A model generated the notes under the pieces. That model was not told where the DNA came from, searched no databases, and saw nothing but the letters and a program-made list of their open reading frames with translations. A DNA stretch of 50,591 bases. It comes from Pokkaliibacter plantistimulans. Its GTDB lineage: Bacteria > Pseudomonadota > Gammaproteobacteria > Pseudomonadales > Balneatricaceae. The translations under genes and the position numbers were made by a program. The DNA lies in contig NZ_LAPT01000093.1 of NCBI RefSeq assembly GCF_003194385.1, positions 1 to 50,591 on the forward strand, read 5' to 3'. Positions 15,906 to 25,370 of this stretch are shown here, piece by piece; the stretch's first letter is position 1; every line of letters begins with the position of its first letter.

Positions 15906-18125
15906 ATGTCACATTTTCTGACACGTGGCCGGGATTATCTGGCCAGACATCCTGATTTCAAACTGGTCGGCCGCAGTGTCGAGCTGAACAAGCTGGCTGG
16001 CATTCTGATGCGTAATCGTGCCAACAGCATATTGCTGGTTGGCGCTGGGGGCGTGGGATGTTCTGCAATCTGCATGGGCTTGCAGGCAGCCAAAACAGAT
16101 CCTGCGGCGCCTTTCGACCTGCTTAGCAAGCGCTTCTTCTGGTTGGATACGGACGGTCTGTTTGCGTCTGGTGACGGTGCACAGATCAATGAAGCCTTTC
16201 AAAAGCTGCTGCGTACTCTGGGACGTTCTCGTGATACCGTACTTATTGTCGAAGATGCGCGGGACTTCATTGAAGCGGCACGGAACAACGGCTGTACGCA
16301 CTTTATCAATGCCTTGGTCAGAGAAATTCGCCATGGGAAGTTTCAGGCCATTTTCGAGACGCGTGACGAGGATCTTGAGGTTGTGCTCAAGTGCCACTCG
16401 GACATGCGTGAATACTACACCATGCTGGATATTCGTGAACCTGAGCAGCATTGCCTGCAGCACATCGTGACCGAGGCGGCGCAGCGGTTGGAGCATCACC
16501 ATCACATCTGTATCCATTCCGATGCGGTGGATGCTGCGATCATGCTAACCAGCAAATACCGAGTTCAGGAAATGAGCTTGAGCAGAGCTCAACCGGAACG
16601 AGCACTCAATCTGCTGGACCGGGCGTTGGCCAGTTATCGCCAGCGCGTCCATGCTCAACCAGTTCGTCATGATGAAATGCGTCTGACACAGCAGCAGTTA
16701 ACCCAGGCCTTGCAACAGGAAGTCCTGAGTGTTGATGAGCGCGAAGCATTGCTTCGGCAGCTGTCCAATCTGGAGGATGAGATAGCCGAGGCTCGCCAGA
16801 CGTGGCAGGACATGCAGGAGCGCTTGCGGCAGTGTTATCGTTCTCAGCGAGAAGGGGAGGAGACCTTGATCGCTTTGGAGGAGGAGCTGGATACGTTACG
16901 CAAACAGCAGGCTGAACGGCAAACAACAGAGCCTGAGCTGGAAAGTAAGCCCGGATTCAGAGCCTTTGGCTCAGCGGTGTCGGTAGGGTTTGAGTCGGAA
17001 GCCATTACACGGGTAAAGAACGATATTGAGCGCTTGCAGTGCAGTGTTAAGGCCAATAAGGCCGAGTTCGAGTCGTTGACGGCGGAGTTCAATCGCAGTC
17101 TGGCGTTATCTGCAGACGATGTGCTTCGTGAGTTTAGCAGTATCTCCGGCATCGCTGTTGATAAGCTCAACCAGGATGAGCGCTGCAAGTTACTCAAGTT
17201 GCAGGCTACCTTGCAGAACCGAGTATATGGTCAGGATCATGCGGTAACTCAGTTGGCCGATGCCGTGCGAGTAGCGCGTGTAGGATTGAAGGATCCGGAA
17301 AAGCCACAGGCTTCTTTTATGTTTCTTGGGCCTTCTGGTACGGGTAAAACGGAACTGGCTAAAGCGTTGGCTTCTGCTTTGTATGACAGCGAAAAAGCTC
17401 TGCTGCGTTTTGATATGTCTGAATACATGGAAAAGCATGGTGTTGCCAAGCTGATCGGAGCTCCTCCAGGTTATGAAGGCTATGAGGCGGGAGGGATTTT
17501 GACCAATTCCATGCGTGCGAATCCTCGTGTCATCGTATTGTTTGATGAGATTGAAAAGGCCCACCCTGACGTATTCAACGTGCTGCTGCAGGTGTTGGAT
17601 GACGGCCGTCTGACTGATAATCGAGGCCTTACTGTGTCGTTCAGTGAGGCTATTATTCTGATGACGACTAATATCGGCCAACCCAACTTTCTGGATGAGG
17701 CTCTGACCTTTGATGATGCTGTGGCCGAAACCTTGAAAGAGTTGGATACGGTATATCGCCCTGAGTTTCTCAATCGCTTCAATGGCCGACAGAATATTGT
17801 TTGCTTTAACCGTCTTGGCCTGCCGGTTATTGAGAAGATTGCGAGGCGGGAAATCATCAAGCTCAATCAGCAGATCAATGCAGGTGGCAAGCGCATCCAC
17901 ATCGACGTATCCGATACCACTCTGGCGGAGCTCTGCCGTGCCATTTATTCACCGGCGACTGGCGCGCGTGGTGTGCCCGGCTACATCACTACCCATATCA
18001 AACCCGCTGTTGCCACTACCTTGCTGCAGACGCCGGAGGCTGAGGGCAGTATGGTGATCGAGTTTGATGCGCACAGTCGCAAAGTGCAGATATTGCCTCC
18101 TAGCCCGGATGATCGGCGCCAGTAA
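15906..18125 (+). CDS. ClpB-like AAA+ protein with degenerate first ATPase domain
   Basis: 739 residues from this start (ATG at 15891 is an alternative; GGATGAGA before 15906 decides). It lacks the Clp N-domain. D1 (about 15-250) has a Walker A GAGGVGCS in which the essential lysine is a cysteine (Cys52), and a Walker B-like LIVED. A coiled-coil middle region (about 255-400) resembles ClpB M-domains in place. D2 is intact: GPSGTGKT (475-482), pore loop [21 protein letters not shown], and PEFLNRF with the likely arginine finger. This is the Hsp100 type that threads proteins. No ClpP-binding loop was identified. It sits between an unknown coiled-coil protein and a membrane protein, not in a type VI cluster, so ClpV is unlikely. 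Confidence 0.88.
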   Translation: MSHFLTRGRDYLARHPDFKLVGRSVELNKLAGILMRNRANSILLVGAGGVGCSAICMGLQAAKTDPAAPFDLLSKRFFWLDTDGLFASGDGAQINEAFQKLLRTLGRSRDTVLIVEDARDFIEAARNNGCTHFINALVREIRHGKFQAIFETRDEDLEVVLKCHSDMREYYTMLDIREPEQHCLQHIVTEAAQRLEHHHHICIHSDAVDAAIMLTSKYRVQEMSLSRAQPERALNLLDRALASYRQRVHAQPVRHDEMRLTQQQLTQALQQEVLSVDEREALLRQLSNLEDEIAEARQTWQDMQERLRQCYRSQREGEETLIALEEELDTLRKQQAERQTTEPELESKPGFRAFGSAVSVGFESEAITRVKNDIERLQCSVKANKAEFESLTAEFNRSLALSADDVLREFSSISGIAVDKLNQDERCKLLKLQATLQNRVYGQDHAVTQLADAVRVARVGLKDPEKPQASFMFLGPSGTGKTELAKALASALYDSEKALLRFDMSEYMEKHGVAKLIGAPPGYEGYEAGGILTNSMRANPRVIVLFDEIEKAHPDVFNVLLQVLDDGRLTDNRGLTVSFSEAIILMTTNIGQPNFLDEALTFDDAVAETLKELDTVYRPEFLNRFNGRQNIVCFNRLGLPVIEKIARREIIKLNQQINAGGKRIHIDVSDTTLAELCRAIYSPATGARGVPGYITTHIKPAVATTLLQTPEAEGSMVIEFDAHSRKVQILPPSPDDRRQ

Positions 18126-18186
18126 CAGCGTGGCAGGCGGCTCTGGCCGCTCGCCAAGAGTTCGCCAGACAAGGAGTTACCCAGTT

Positions 18187-18972
18187 ATGAGCAAGGATGT
18201 TCCACCTTCTGCTGCAGAAGTTCTGCGTCGGGCGCAGCGTATTCTGCAGCAACAACGGCAATCCTCTTCTGATAGAAGGCAGCGGAAGACAGTGCCTCCA
18301 CTTCCAGACCAGCCAATGCCCGGTGCGTTGGCGCGGTTGATTTTTGCAGCTATTACCTGCTGTAAGGTGCTGCTGAATACGCTGTTTTTGCCGCTGTGGT
18401 TGTGGCGTTGCTGGCGTGATGGGCGGCTGTTGACCTGGCTGTTATCCTGCTGGCGCTGGAGTGCCTTTCAGCAGAAGGCGGGTACGCCGGTATGTGATCA
18501 CAATGGCGATATGATCTTTTCCCCCAGGCGACTAGTGGTGATTTCGGCTGCTGGCATGGCAAGTGGCTGGCTACTCTACCTCGGTGGATGTGCCCTGTAC
18601 TTTTTCTCTACCCAGTTTGAAGAGCTGGTGTACACAACAGGCAAGCAGGAAATTGTGGCGGGCGAACGTTATCAGTTCACTGGCTGTACCTCGTTACCCT
18701 GTAGCACCTCAGCCAACAACGGCAAGTACTACACCATCGAAAGTAGTCTGTTCTTACCCGCGTTGTATTATCCGGAAGAGGATGTTTACGCCAACATCCC
18801 GCAACAGGATGCGGCCTGCACCATTAAAGGTTACGGCATCTATTTCCGGCGATTGCGCGCGCTCTATCACTATGCGCAGTGGTATCAGCATGTCTATAAC
18901 ATTTCCTGCCGTCCTTACACGGATAAAGAGAAAGCTCAGGTCGTGCAGTCAGGTGTACTGCAGCAGGAATAG
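18187..18972 (+). CDS. Membrane protein, third gene of ClpB-like operon
   Basis: 261 residues. A charged cytoplasmic N-terminus (1-45) is followed by hydrophobic segments at about 47-72 and 115-140, then a C-terminal domain of about 120 residues with cysteines in GCTSLPCS, DAACTIKG and NISCRPY that could form disulfides outside the cytoplasm. AAGGAG is 10 bases before the ATG. It lies 61 bp after the AAA+ gene and is probably co-transcribed. I do not recognise the family. It could anchor the AAA+/coiled-coil pair at the membrane. A 183-bp gap without clear features follows. Confidence 0.8.
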   Translation: MSKDVPPSAAEVLRRAQRILQQQRQSSSDRRQRKTVPPLPDQPMPGALARLIFAAITCCKVLLNTLFLPLWLWRCWRDGRLLTWLLSCWRWSAFQQKAGTPVCDHNGDMIFSPRRLVVISAAGMASGWLLYLGGCALYFFSTQFEELVYTTGKQEIVAGERYQFTGCTSLPCSTSANNGKYYTIESSLFLPALYYPEEDVYANIPQQDAACTIKGYGIYFRRLRALYHYAQWYQHVYNISCRPYTDKEKAQVVQSGVLQQE

Positions 18973-19155
18973 GCTGGTTGCGGAGCAAGAGGTGGGTAAA
19001 CCGCTGAGATGCCAAAGTGTCGGTGGGCGCACACGATTTAGGCTAGCTATTGCTGATAGTGTCTGAAGGATTAAGACTCACAGGGTAGATAGTATTCATG
19101 GCACAGCATTTGTATCGAAATGCTGTTCCCGATTGTTCTGACTGAGAAGTAACTG

Positions 19156-19695
19156 ATGTATCGATCTGTCTATCTGGCTGGCCCCGATGTGTTTTACCCC
19201 AATGCTCGTGCCCTGGGCGATGCGAAAACGTCACTGTGTGAGGCGTTTGGTCTGAAGGGGCGCTTCCCGTTGGACAAGGAGCTGGACTTAACCGGGCTGA
19301 CACCGTTTCAGGCTGGCCTTGCCATCTACCGTGGCAATCTCAAACTGATGGATCAGTGCGATATCGTCATCGCCAACCTGACGCCCTTTCGTGGCCCTGG
19401 TATGGATGGCGGGACGGCGTTTGAACTGGGCTATATGCAGGCGCAGTTCAAACAGCTGTGGGGGTATTCACTGGATGCCCGCAGTTACCAGCAGCGTGTG
19501 GTTCAGCCCACCGCAGGCGTGGACGAAAACGGCCTGTCGGTAGAGCGCTTTACCATGGCAGATAACCTGATGATGATTGGCGCGATTGAAGACAGTGGCG
19601 GGCAGTTTATCGCCCGAGACGGCGACTGTCTGAGCATTGATGATCATCTGCAGGTGTTGCGAGAAGTGCTGCAAGCGCTTACTGGTCAGGTGTGA
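19156..19695 (+). CDS. Nucleoside 2-deoxyribosyltransferase-like protein
   Basis: 179 residues. The N-terminal YLAGPDVFYP, the ANLTPFRGPGMDGGTAFELGY block and a catalytic-type glutamate (Glu90 in GTAFE) mark the nucleoside 2-deoxyribosyltransferase family, which swaps or hydrolyses bases of deoxyribonucleosides and nucleotides. The C-terminal stretch ERFTMADNLMM places a candidate substrate-binding segment. Hydrolases of the same fold (RCL/DNPH1 type) are an alternative. Its 3' end overlaps the convergent GGDEF-EAL gene by 17 bp. Confidence 0.85.
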   Translation: MYRSVYLAGPDVFYPNARALGDAKTSLCEAFGLKGRFPLDKELDLTGLTPFQAGLAIYRGNLKLMDQCDIVIANLTPFRGPGMDGGTAFELGYMQAQFKQLWGYSLDARSYQQRVVQPTAGVDENGLSVERFTMADNLMMIGAIEDSGGQFIARDGDCLSIDDHLQVLREVLQALTGQV

Positions 19696-22390
19696 AAGGC
19701 ACCTCTACCCTGGTCAGATACTCCCGGTGCAGCGCCTCTGCCGGGCCGGGCTGACCAAACAGATACCCCTGGAACAGATGGCAACCCAGCTCGATCAGCT
19801 TGTCGCGCTGCTCCAGCGTCTCCACCCCTTCGGCAATGATGTGCATGTCCAGTGTCTGCCCTAGCGCAATGATGGTCTTGATGATGGCCGCATCGTTGGC
19901 ATCGTTGAGCAGGTCGCGGACAAAGGAGCGGTCGATCTTCAGCTGAGCAAGGGGCAGACGTTTCAGATAGCTCAGGGAAGAGTAGCCGGTACCGAAGTCA
20001 TCCAGCGAGAAGTGCACCCCTTTGCGGCGCAGACGGTTCATGGTGTAGATGGTGCTTTCCATATTGGAGATCAGCTGGCTCTCGGTGATCTCCAGCTTCA
20101 GCAGATGGGGAGCAGCACCGGTTTCGCTGAGAATTTCCAGCACGTCCGAGGCAAAGTCCGGGTGGTGGAACTGTCGCACACTGACGTTGACTGCCACCGG
20201 TATGGTGCACAGATAGGGGTGCTGCGACCACTCCACCAGCTGGCGGCAAGCCTGGCGCAAAATCCACTGCCCGAGCGGCAGAATCAGGCCGGTCGCTTCG
20301 GCGACGGGGATAAACTGTGCAGGGGGAATCAGCCCTTTGGAAGGATGCTGCCAGCGGATCAGGGCTTCAGCGCCCTGTAGTTTGCCCTCCATGTCCACCT
20401 GTGGCTGGTAGTGCAGCAGGAACTGGCGTGATACCAGCGCCACACGCATATCCGCTTCCACCGCCGCTCGGGCCAGCGCTGCGGACTGCAGATCAGGCGT
20501 AAAGAAGCGCAGGGTGTTCCGGCCAGCGGCCTTGGCCTGATACATGGCCAGATCAGCATGCTTGAGCAGCTCTTCCACCGTACTTTTCGGGTCATCAAAC
20601 AGGGTGATGCCGATGCTGGCGGTGGTGTTGCAGATATGGCCACTGAGCTGATAGGGCCGCGACAGCACGGCCAGCAGACGTCGCCCCAGACTCTCGGCAT
20701 AGGAGCGGGCACGACCACTGTTGGTGTCGAGCTGATCCAGCATCATCACGAATTCATCGCCACCGAGGCGGGCAATGGTGTCCTGCGCGCTGATTTCTGC
20801 CTGCAGGCGCTGCGTCACCTGTTGTAGCAGCTGATCACCCACATCGTGGCCCATGGTGTCGTTCAGGTCTTTGAAGTTATCCAGATCAATAAACAGCAGG
20901 GCGCCGCTACGGGGGGATACTTCCCGGCTGCTCAGGGCCGTCTGCAGCCGTTCGATCAGCAGACGGCGATTGGGCAGCTGCGTCAGGGTGTCGTAGAACG
21001 CCAGCCGGTGAATTTCCTGCAGATGCTGCTTCTGGTCGGTAATATCGGTGGAGATGCCACAGATGGCATAGATGCTGCCGTCCTCGTGGCGCAGTGGCAT
21101 CTTGATCGAATGATAGGTGCGCAGCCGTCCGTCATTGCTGCGGTTGACCTCTTCAGCCACCAGACGTTTGCCTTCACTCAGTACCTTGCGGTCATTCTGG
21201 TGCAGGTTCAGGCAGGTCTGCTCATCGAAGAACGCTTCGTCACTTTTGCCCAGCAACTCTTCCAGCCTGGTGTCAAACAGGTCACAAACCTTCTTGTTGG
21301 CATACTGATACTTCAGCTGGGTGTCCTTGATATAGATGTAGGAATCAATGGTATTGAGAATCGTCGCCAGCTTGTCTTCACTGGCCTGCAGAAAGCGGGT
21401 TTTCTGCCGCACCTGCCGACGCAGCAACGCATTGCCTCCTACTGCCAGCACCAACAGGGCCATCAGACCATAGAGCCACCACCAGATCTGCGCAGGGATC
21501 AGTGGCCTGGGTACTTTGCCGCCCCAACGCTGCAGGATATCGTAGTAGACCGACTTGGAATCGGCTTGCCACAGGTCGAGGTAATGATCGATTGCCTGCA
21601 GCAAATCCGCATTCTTGCCCTTGGGGGTGGCATAGAACAGTTTGGCGGGCTGGAACATGATAGGGGTGGCTTCGAGGTGATAGTTGGGCGCCTGAAAATC
21701 ACCAAATCGAGCGTTGGAGACCGCTACATCGGCTTTGTGGCCTGCCACCAGCTCGAACGCCTCTTCCAGATTACGCACTGGCACCAGCTGGGCGTTGACG
21801 GAAAAGCTTTTCAGCAGGCCATCGAGATAGCTTTGCTGGATCGAGCCATCCATCACAGCGATCCGTTTGTTGTGCAGATCGATGATCGACTGAATGTGCT
21901 CTTCGCTGTTCTGATAGACCTGTGACCAGGAATAAAGCGACGGCGTATGGTGGAAGTCGAAAATGGCAGCGCGCTGGTCGCTGAAGGCCACATCCGGCAT
22001 CAGGTCGATAGCGCCACTTTGCAGCAGTTCCAGACACTGCTGCCATTCGCATCTGACTGGTGTGAGCTGCCAGTGCTCCTGTCTGGCAATCTCGACAATC
22101 AGATCACCGAGGATACCCGACGGCATTTCGTCTGTGCCCATCATGATCTTGGGCGAATTCTGGTACACCCCTATTCGCACATCACGCGATTCTGCGTGAG
22201 TTAATGCAGGTAAAAATGAAAGGGAGACAAAAGCCAGCAAAGCCAGCATCAGTGGAGTACTGCCAGCAGCGCAGTCAGTATAAAAAAAGGTGGTAAACGG
22301 CAAGTTGGTAAACGGCTGGTGATCGGCAATCGCACCGGTATTCAACCTGTGACTACACACCTGCCTGCGTCTAAACACTGTGAAAGGCAT
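19679..22390 (-). CDS. Membrane GGDEF-EAL protein with periplasmic solute-binding domain
   Basis: 903 residues from the start chosen (22390; a frame start at 22441 lacks a ribosome site). Order: long basic N-terminus and signal-like segment ending LPALTHA, a bacterial extracellular solute-binding family 3 domain (about 70-290), one membrane helix (about 300-325), PAS (335-440), GGDEF (455-615) and EAL (635-880). RLGGDEF is intact; the product-inhibition site RxxD is not (SAQD). The EAL domain keeps GAEALIRW, LEITES, DDFGTGYSSL, KIDRSF and AEGVET, so it should be able to hydrolyse cyclic di-GMP. An amino-acid-like ligand bound in the periplasm probably sets c-di-GMP levels. Confidence 0.9.
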   Translation of the reverse strand: MPFTVFRRRQVCSHRLNTGAIADHQPFTNLPFTTFFYTDCAAGSTPLMLALLAFVSLSFLPALTHAESRDVRIGVYQNSPKIMMGTDEMPSGILGDLIVEIARQEHWQLTPVRCEWQQCLELLQSGAIDLMPDVAFSDQRAAIFDFHHTPSLYSWSQVYQNSEEHIQSIIDLHNKRIAVMDGSIQQSYLDGLLKSFSVNAQLVPVRNLEEAFELVAGHKADVAVSNARFGDFQAPNYHLEATPIMFQPAKLFYATPKGKNADLLQAIDHYLDLWQADSKSVYYDILQRWGGKVPRPLIPAQIWWWLYGLMALLVLAVGGNALLRRQVRQKTRFLQASEDKLATILNTIDSYIYIKDTQLKYQYANKKVCDLFDTRLEELLGKSDEAFFDEQTCLNLHQNDRKVLSEGKRLVAEEVNRSNDGRLRTYHSIKMPLRHEDGSIYAICGISTDITDQKQHLQEIHRLAFYDTLTQLPNRRLLIERLQTALSSREVSPRSGALLFIDLDNFKDLNDTMGHDVGDQLLQQVTQRLQAEISAQDTIARLGGDEFVMMLDQLDTNSGRARSYAESLGRRLLAVLSRPYQLSGHICNTTASIGITLFDDPKSTVEELLKHADLAMYQAKAAGRNTLRFFTPDLQSAALARAAVEADMRVALVSRQFLLHYQPQVDMEGKLQGAEALIRWQHPSKGLIPPAQFIPVAEATGLILPLGQWILRQACRQLVEWSQHPYLCTIPVAVNVSVRQFHHPDFASDVLEILSETGAAPHLLKLEITESQLISNMESTIYTMNRLRRKGVHFSLDDFGTGYSSLSYLKRLPLAQLKIDRSFVRDLLNDANDAAIIKTIIALGQTLDMHIIAEGVETLEQRDKLIELGCHLFQGYLFGQPGPAEALHREYLTRVEVPFTPDQ

Positions 22391-22557
22391 CAGCTCAAAC
22401 CCTGCCGAACGTGAGGGGAGTAGGGGGGCTGGCGTTCCCATACTGTTCAGGTCGTATAGCCATTGGCCAGTCTTCCATCAACCTGTTTTTACGTTGCGTA
22501 GCCATATGAAACGTAGACCTTTCCCTTCGACTCGGCAAGCTACCCGTTATCAAGTTG

Positions 22558-23439
22558 TCAGCCTTTGTTGAGTTTTCGATAGGCACTGGGAGCAATACCC
22601 ATGACTTTCTTGAACAGTCGGGAAAAATAGTAGGCATCGTCATAACCCAGACTGTGGCTGATTTGCTGAATAGGCTGGTCGGTAATGTCCATCAAATAGC
22701 ACGCCCGTTCAATTTTCAGATGAATAAAATGCTTGATCGGTGTGGTGCCGGTCATTTCCCGGTACTTCTTAACAAAGTGGAATTTAGACAACCCCACGGT
22801 GTCTGCCAGCGTGTCCAGATCAAGCTGGCTTTGCACCCGCTCTTCCATTAACGCATGCACTTCTTCCACGTTAAGCCCGGGCTGTGCCTGCTGACGCAGC
22901 TGGTAACGCAGCAGGGCCAGATAGCTCAGTATCTGCTTCAGCTGGTTCGACACATGCAGCAGCGCCAGCGAGTGAAAGCCGGTCTGGCGCAATTGCAGCA
23001 GGGTGGCAAAATCCTGCACCAGCTTGGGGTGGTGACCGAGACTGAGCACATAGCGGCCACTGTCGATCCCGATCTGATCGAGAAACAGCGGGCTCATATG
23101 GCCGTCAAAGTGCGCCCAGTAAATGCTCCACGGGTCATCATCAGCCGACTGATAGCGATGGCGCACGCCCTTGGGCAGCAGCACCAGATCACCGGCGCGG
23201 ATGCTATAGCGATCCTGTGCCACCTGCAGCTCCCCGGCACCCTGAGTGCAGTAAATCAGCAGATAGTCATCGTGGCTCTCGCGCCGCATATGGTGCCCTG
23301 CTGCATGCACATAGTGCCCAAGCCCGAGCGGGTACAACCCACGGGTCAGCGGATTGTGCCGCAGGTCTTCCACCAGCGCGGCGGGCACAACAAAACGCAG
23401 GGAGTGTGGCTGCAGGGGCCAGTCAGAGGGTCTGCTCAT
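22558..23439 (-). CDS. mmsR: AraC-family regulator of the mms operon
   Basis: 293 residues with an N-terminal cupin sensor (HHMRRESHDDYLLIYCTQG, LLPKGVRHRY) and a C-terminal AraC HTH (about 190-293) including LDTLADTVGLSKFHFVKKYRE and SLGYDDAYYFSRLFKKVMG. It is divergent from mmsA, with 192 bp between the two starts, the same arrangement as mmsR-mmsAB in Pseudomonas aeruginosa, where MmsR activates valine catabolism. The name rests on this context as well as on the family. Confidence 0.85.
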   Translation of the reverse strand: MSRPSDWPLQPHSLRFVVPAALVEDLRHNPLTRGLYPLGLGHYVHAAGHHMRRESHDDYLLIYCTQGAGELQVAQDRYSIRAGDLVLLPKGVRHRYQSADDDPWSIYWAHFDGHMSPLFLDQIGIDSGRYVLSLGHHPKLVQDFATLLQLRQTGFHSLALLHVSNQLKQILSYLALLRYQLRQQAQPGLNVEEVHALMEERVQSQLDLDTLADTVGLSKFHFVKKYREMTGTTPIKHFIHLKIERACYLMDITDQPIQQISHSLGYDDAYYFSRLFKKVMGIAPSAYRKLNKG

Positions 23440-23631
23440 CCATGTTTCTCGTTATTTTTATCAAGCGGGTGGCATATCAGGAGTCGCAATATAGTCCATC
23501 TGAGCAGCAATTTGATCAATCCCACCAAGGTTGAGTAACTGCTTAAATCACCGCACGAACAGAGACAAACCGATCGCCCGGCGATCACGGCTTCAACCCG
23601 AAAATAATGACAACAAACCAAGGTGACCGAT

Positions 23632-25164
23632 ATGAGCAACGTCAATCAGCAGGGTAATGGTCTGTATAAAGACGGCATGGTGCCCCTGTTTATCGATGGC
23701 GAGTTCCGCCAGAGTGCCAGCGCAGAGCGCATTGCCGTGACCAATCCGGCGACCGACGAAGTGCTGTGCCACGCCCCCTGTGCGACCGCTGATGAAATGG
23801 AGGAGGCCATTGCCAGTGCCAGGGCCGCTTTCAAAACCTGGAAAGAAGTGGCACTGCCTGAGCGTGCGCGCCTGATGATGCGCTATCAGGCGCTGCTGAA
23901 AGAACATCATGACGAGCTGGCGGAGATTCTCGCCAAAGAAACCGGCAAGACCTTTGAAGATGCCAAAGGCGATGTATGGCGTGGTATCGAAGTGGTCGAG
24001 CAGGCGGCCAACGTCCCTTCGCTGATGATGGGCGAAACCGCAGAAAACGTCGCCCGTGCCATTGATACCTATTCCTTTATTCAGCCGCTGGGCGTGTGCG
24101 CCGGTATTACCCCGTTCAACTTTCCGGCGATGATTCCGCTGTGGATGTTCCCCATGGCCATTGCCTGCGGTAACACCTTTATTCTCAAGCCCTCCGAGCA
24201 GGACCCGATGACGCCCACCCGTCTGGCGGAGCTGTTCGTCGAGGCCGGCGCCCCCAAAGGCGTACTGCAGGTGATACACGGCGGCAAGCAGCAGGTGGAT
24301 ACGCTGCTGACCCATCCTGATATCAAAGCCGTGTCTTTCGTGGGCTCGGTGGCCGTTGGCCAGCACGTTTATCGTACTGGCACCGACCACATGAAGCGGG
24401 TGCAGGCCTTTGCCGGTGCCAAGAACCACATGGTGATCATGCCGGATGCTAACAAACAGCAGGTCATCAACAATCTGGTCGGTGCCTCCGTGGGAGCAGC
24501 CGGGCAGCGCTGTATGGCCATCTCCGTGGCGGTATTCGTCGGTGAAGCCAAAGACTGGATTCCCGAGCTAAAAGAAGCCATGGCATCGGTGCGCCCCGGC
24601 CCGACCTCTGACCCGGCCGCAGCCTACGGCCCGCAGATCAGTGCCCGTGCCAAGTCACGTATTCTCAGCCTGATCGAAATGGGCAAACGCGAAGGCGCGC
24701 ACTGCCTGCTGGATGGTTCTCAGTGTGAAGTGGAAGGCTATCCCAACGGCCATTGGGTCGGGCCGACCCTGTTCAGTGGCGTCACGCCGGAAATGACCAT
24801 CTATAAAGAAGAAATCTTTGGTCCGGTGCTCAGCTGTGTGGAAGTCGATAACCTCGATGAAGCGATCTCCCTGATCAATGCCAGCCCCTTCGGGAATGGC
24901 ACGTCCATCTTCACGGCCAGCGGCGCTGCGGCACGCAAGTATCAGCACGAAATCGAAGTCGGTCAGGTGGGCATCAATATTCCGATTCCGGTACCGCTGC
25001 CTTTCTTCTCCTTCACCGGCTGGAAAGGCTCGTTCTACGGTGACCAGCATGCCTATGGCAAGCAGGCGGTGCGCTTCTACACCGAAACCAAAACCATCAC
25101 TGCCCGCTGGTTTGATGCCGATATTCCGGCAGGTGGCGTGAATACCTCCATTCATCTGCGCTGA
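23632..25164 (+). CDS. mmsA: Methylmalonate-semialdehyde dehydrogenase (CoA-acylating)
   Basis: Converts methylmalonate semialdehyde to propionyl-CoA with NAD and CoA, the end of valine breakdown. 510 residues. Aldehyde dehydrogenase motifs: [32 protein letters not shown], the MMSDH-specific [11 protein letters not shown] and the catalytic Cys294 in [19 protein letters not shown] precedes the ATG at 23632; a GTG 9 bases earlier is in frame but less well placed. It is the first gene of the plus-strand valine cluster, divergent from mmsR. Confidence 0.95.
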   Translation: MSNVNQQGNGLYKDGMVPLFIDGEFRQSASAERIAVTNPATDEVLCHAPCATADEMEEAIASARAAFKTWKEVALPERARLMMRYQALLKEHHDELAEILAKETGKTFEDAKGDVWRGIEVVEQAANVPSLMMGETAENVARAIDTYSFIQPLGVCAGITPFNFPAMIPLWMFPMAIACGNTFILKPSEQDPMTPTRLAELFVEAGAPKGVLQVIHGGKQQVDTLLTHPDIKAVSFVGSVAVGQHVYRTGTDHMKRVQAFAGAKNHMVIMPDANKQQVINNLVGASVGAAGQRCMAISVAVFVGEAKDWIPELKEAMASVRPGPTSDPAAAYGPQISARAKSRILSLIEMGKREGAHCLLDGSQCEVEGYPNGHWVGPTLFSGVTPEMTIYKEEIFGPVLSCVEVDNLDEAISLINASPFGNGTSIFTASGAAARKYQHEIEVGQVGINIPIPVPLPFFSFTGWKGSFYGDQHAYGKQAVRFYTETKTITARWFDADIPAGGVNTSIHLR

Positions 25165-25186
25165 TCCCGCTGCACTGATTCCTCAG

Positions 25187-25230
25187 TGCTGTCCGGCTCT
25201 GGCCCCGAAACAGGCCAAAGCTGGACAGCA
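25187..25230. other. Large intercistronic hairpin after mmsA
   Basis: TGCTGTCC...TGGCC pairs with GGCCA...GGACAGCA around the loop CCGAAACA. No T-run follows, so it may be an mRNA stabiliser or partial terminator. The LiuR-like site at 25251 follows, suggesting a new promoter for the next gene. Confidence 0.6.
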
Positions 25231-25250
25231 GGGAAGAGGATGGTGTACAA

Positions 25251-25268
25251 GGTGACGTTAACGTAAAG
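25251..25268 (+). promoter_or_regulatory. LiuR-type operator inside the valine cluster
   Basis: GGTGACGTTAACGTAAAG, 103 bp upstream of the acyl-CoA dehydrogenase start, with TAAAAA 19 bp after GTGACG. It implies that genes from 25371 on have a LiuR-type promoter of their own apart from MmsR control of mmsA. Confidence 0.68.
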
Positions 25269-25370
25269 GTAAAAAATAAAAACGATATTACGCCGTCAAC
25301 CGTCGCCTTGGCAGGAAGATAAGAAGCCGTCATACCGGCCGCCAAGCAGGTAACAGAGAGGAACCTGTTT

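Noticed and set aside
15906-18125. ClpV of a type VI secretion system
   Set aside because: No other type VI component in the window, the N-domain is missing and D1 Walker A is lost.
20846-21925. Plus-strand open frame of 359 codons opposite the GGDEF-EAL gene
   Set aside because: Antisense to conserved PAS and sensor domains with intact motifs; the peptide is Gln/His/Val-rich without recognisable domains.
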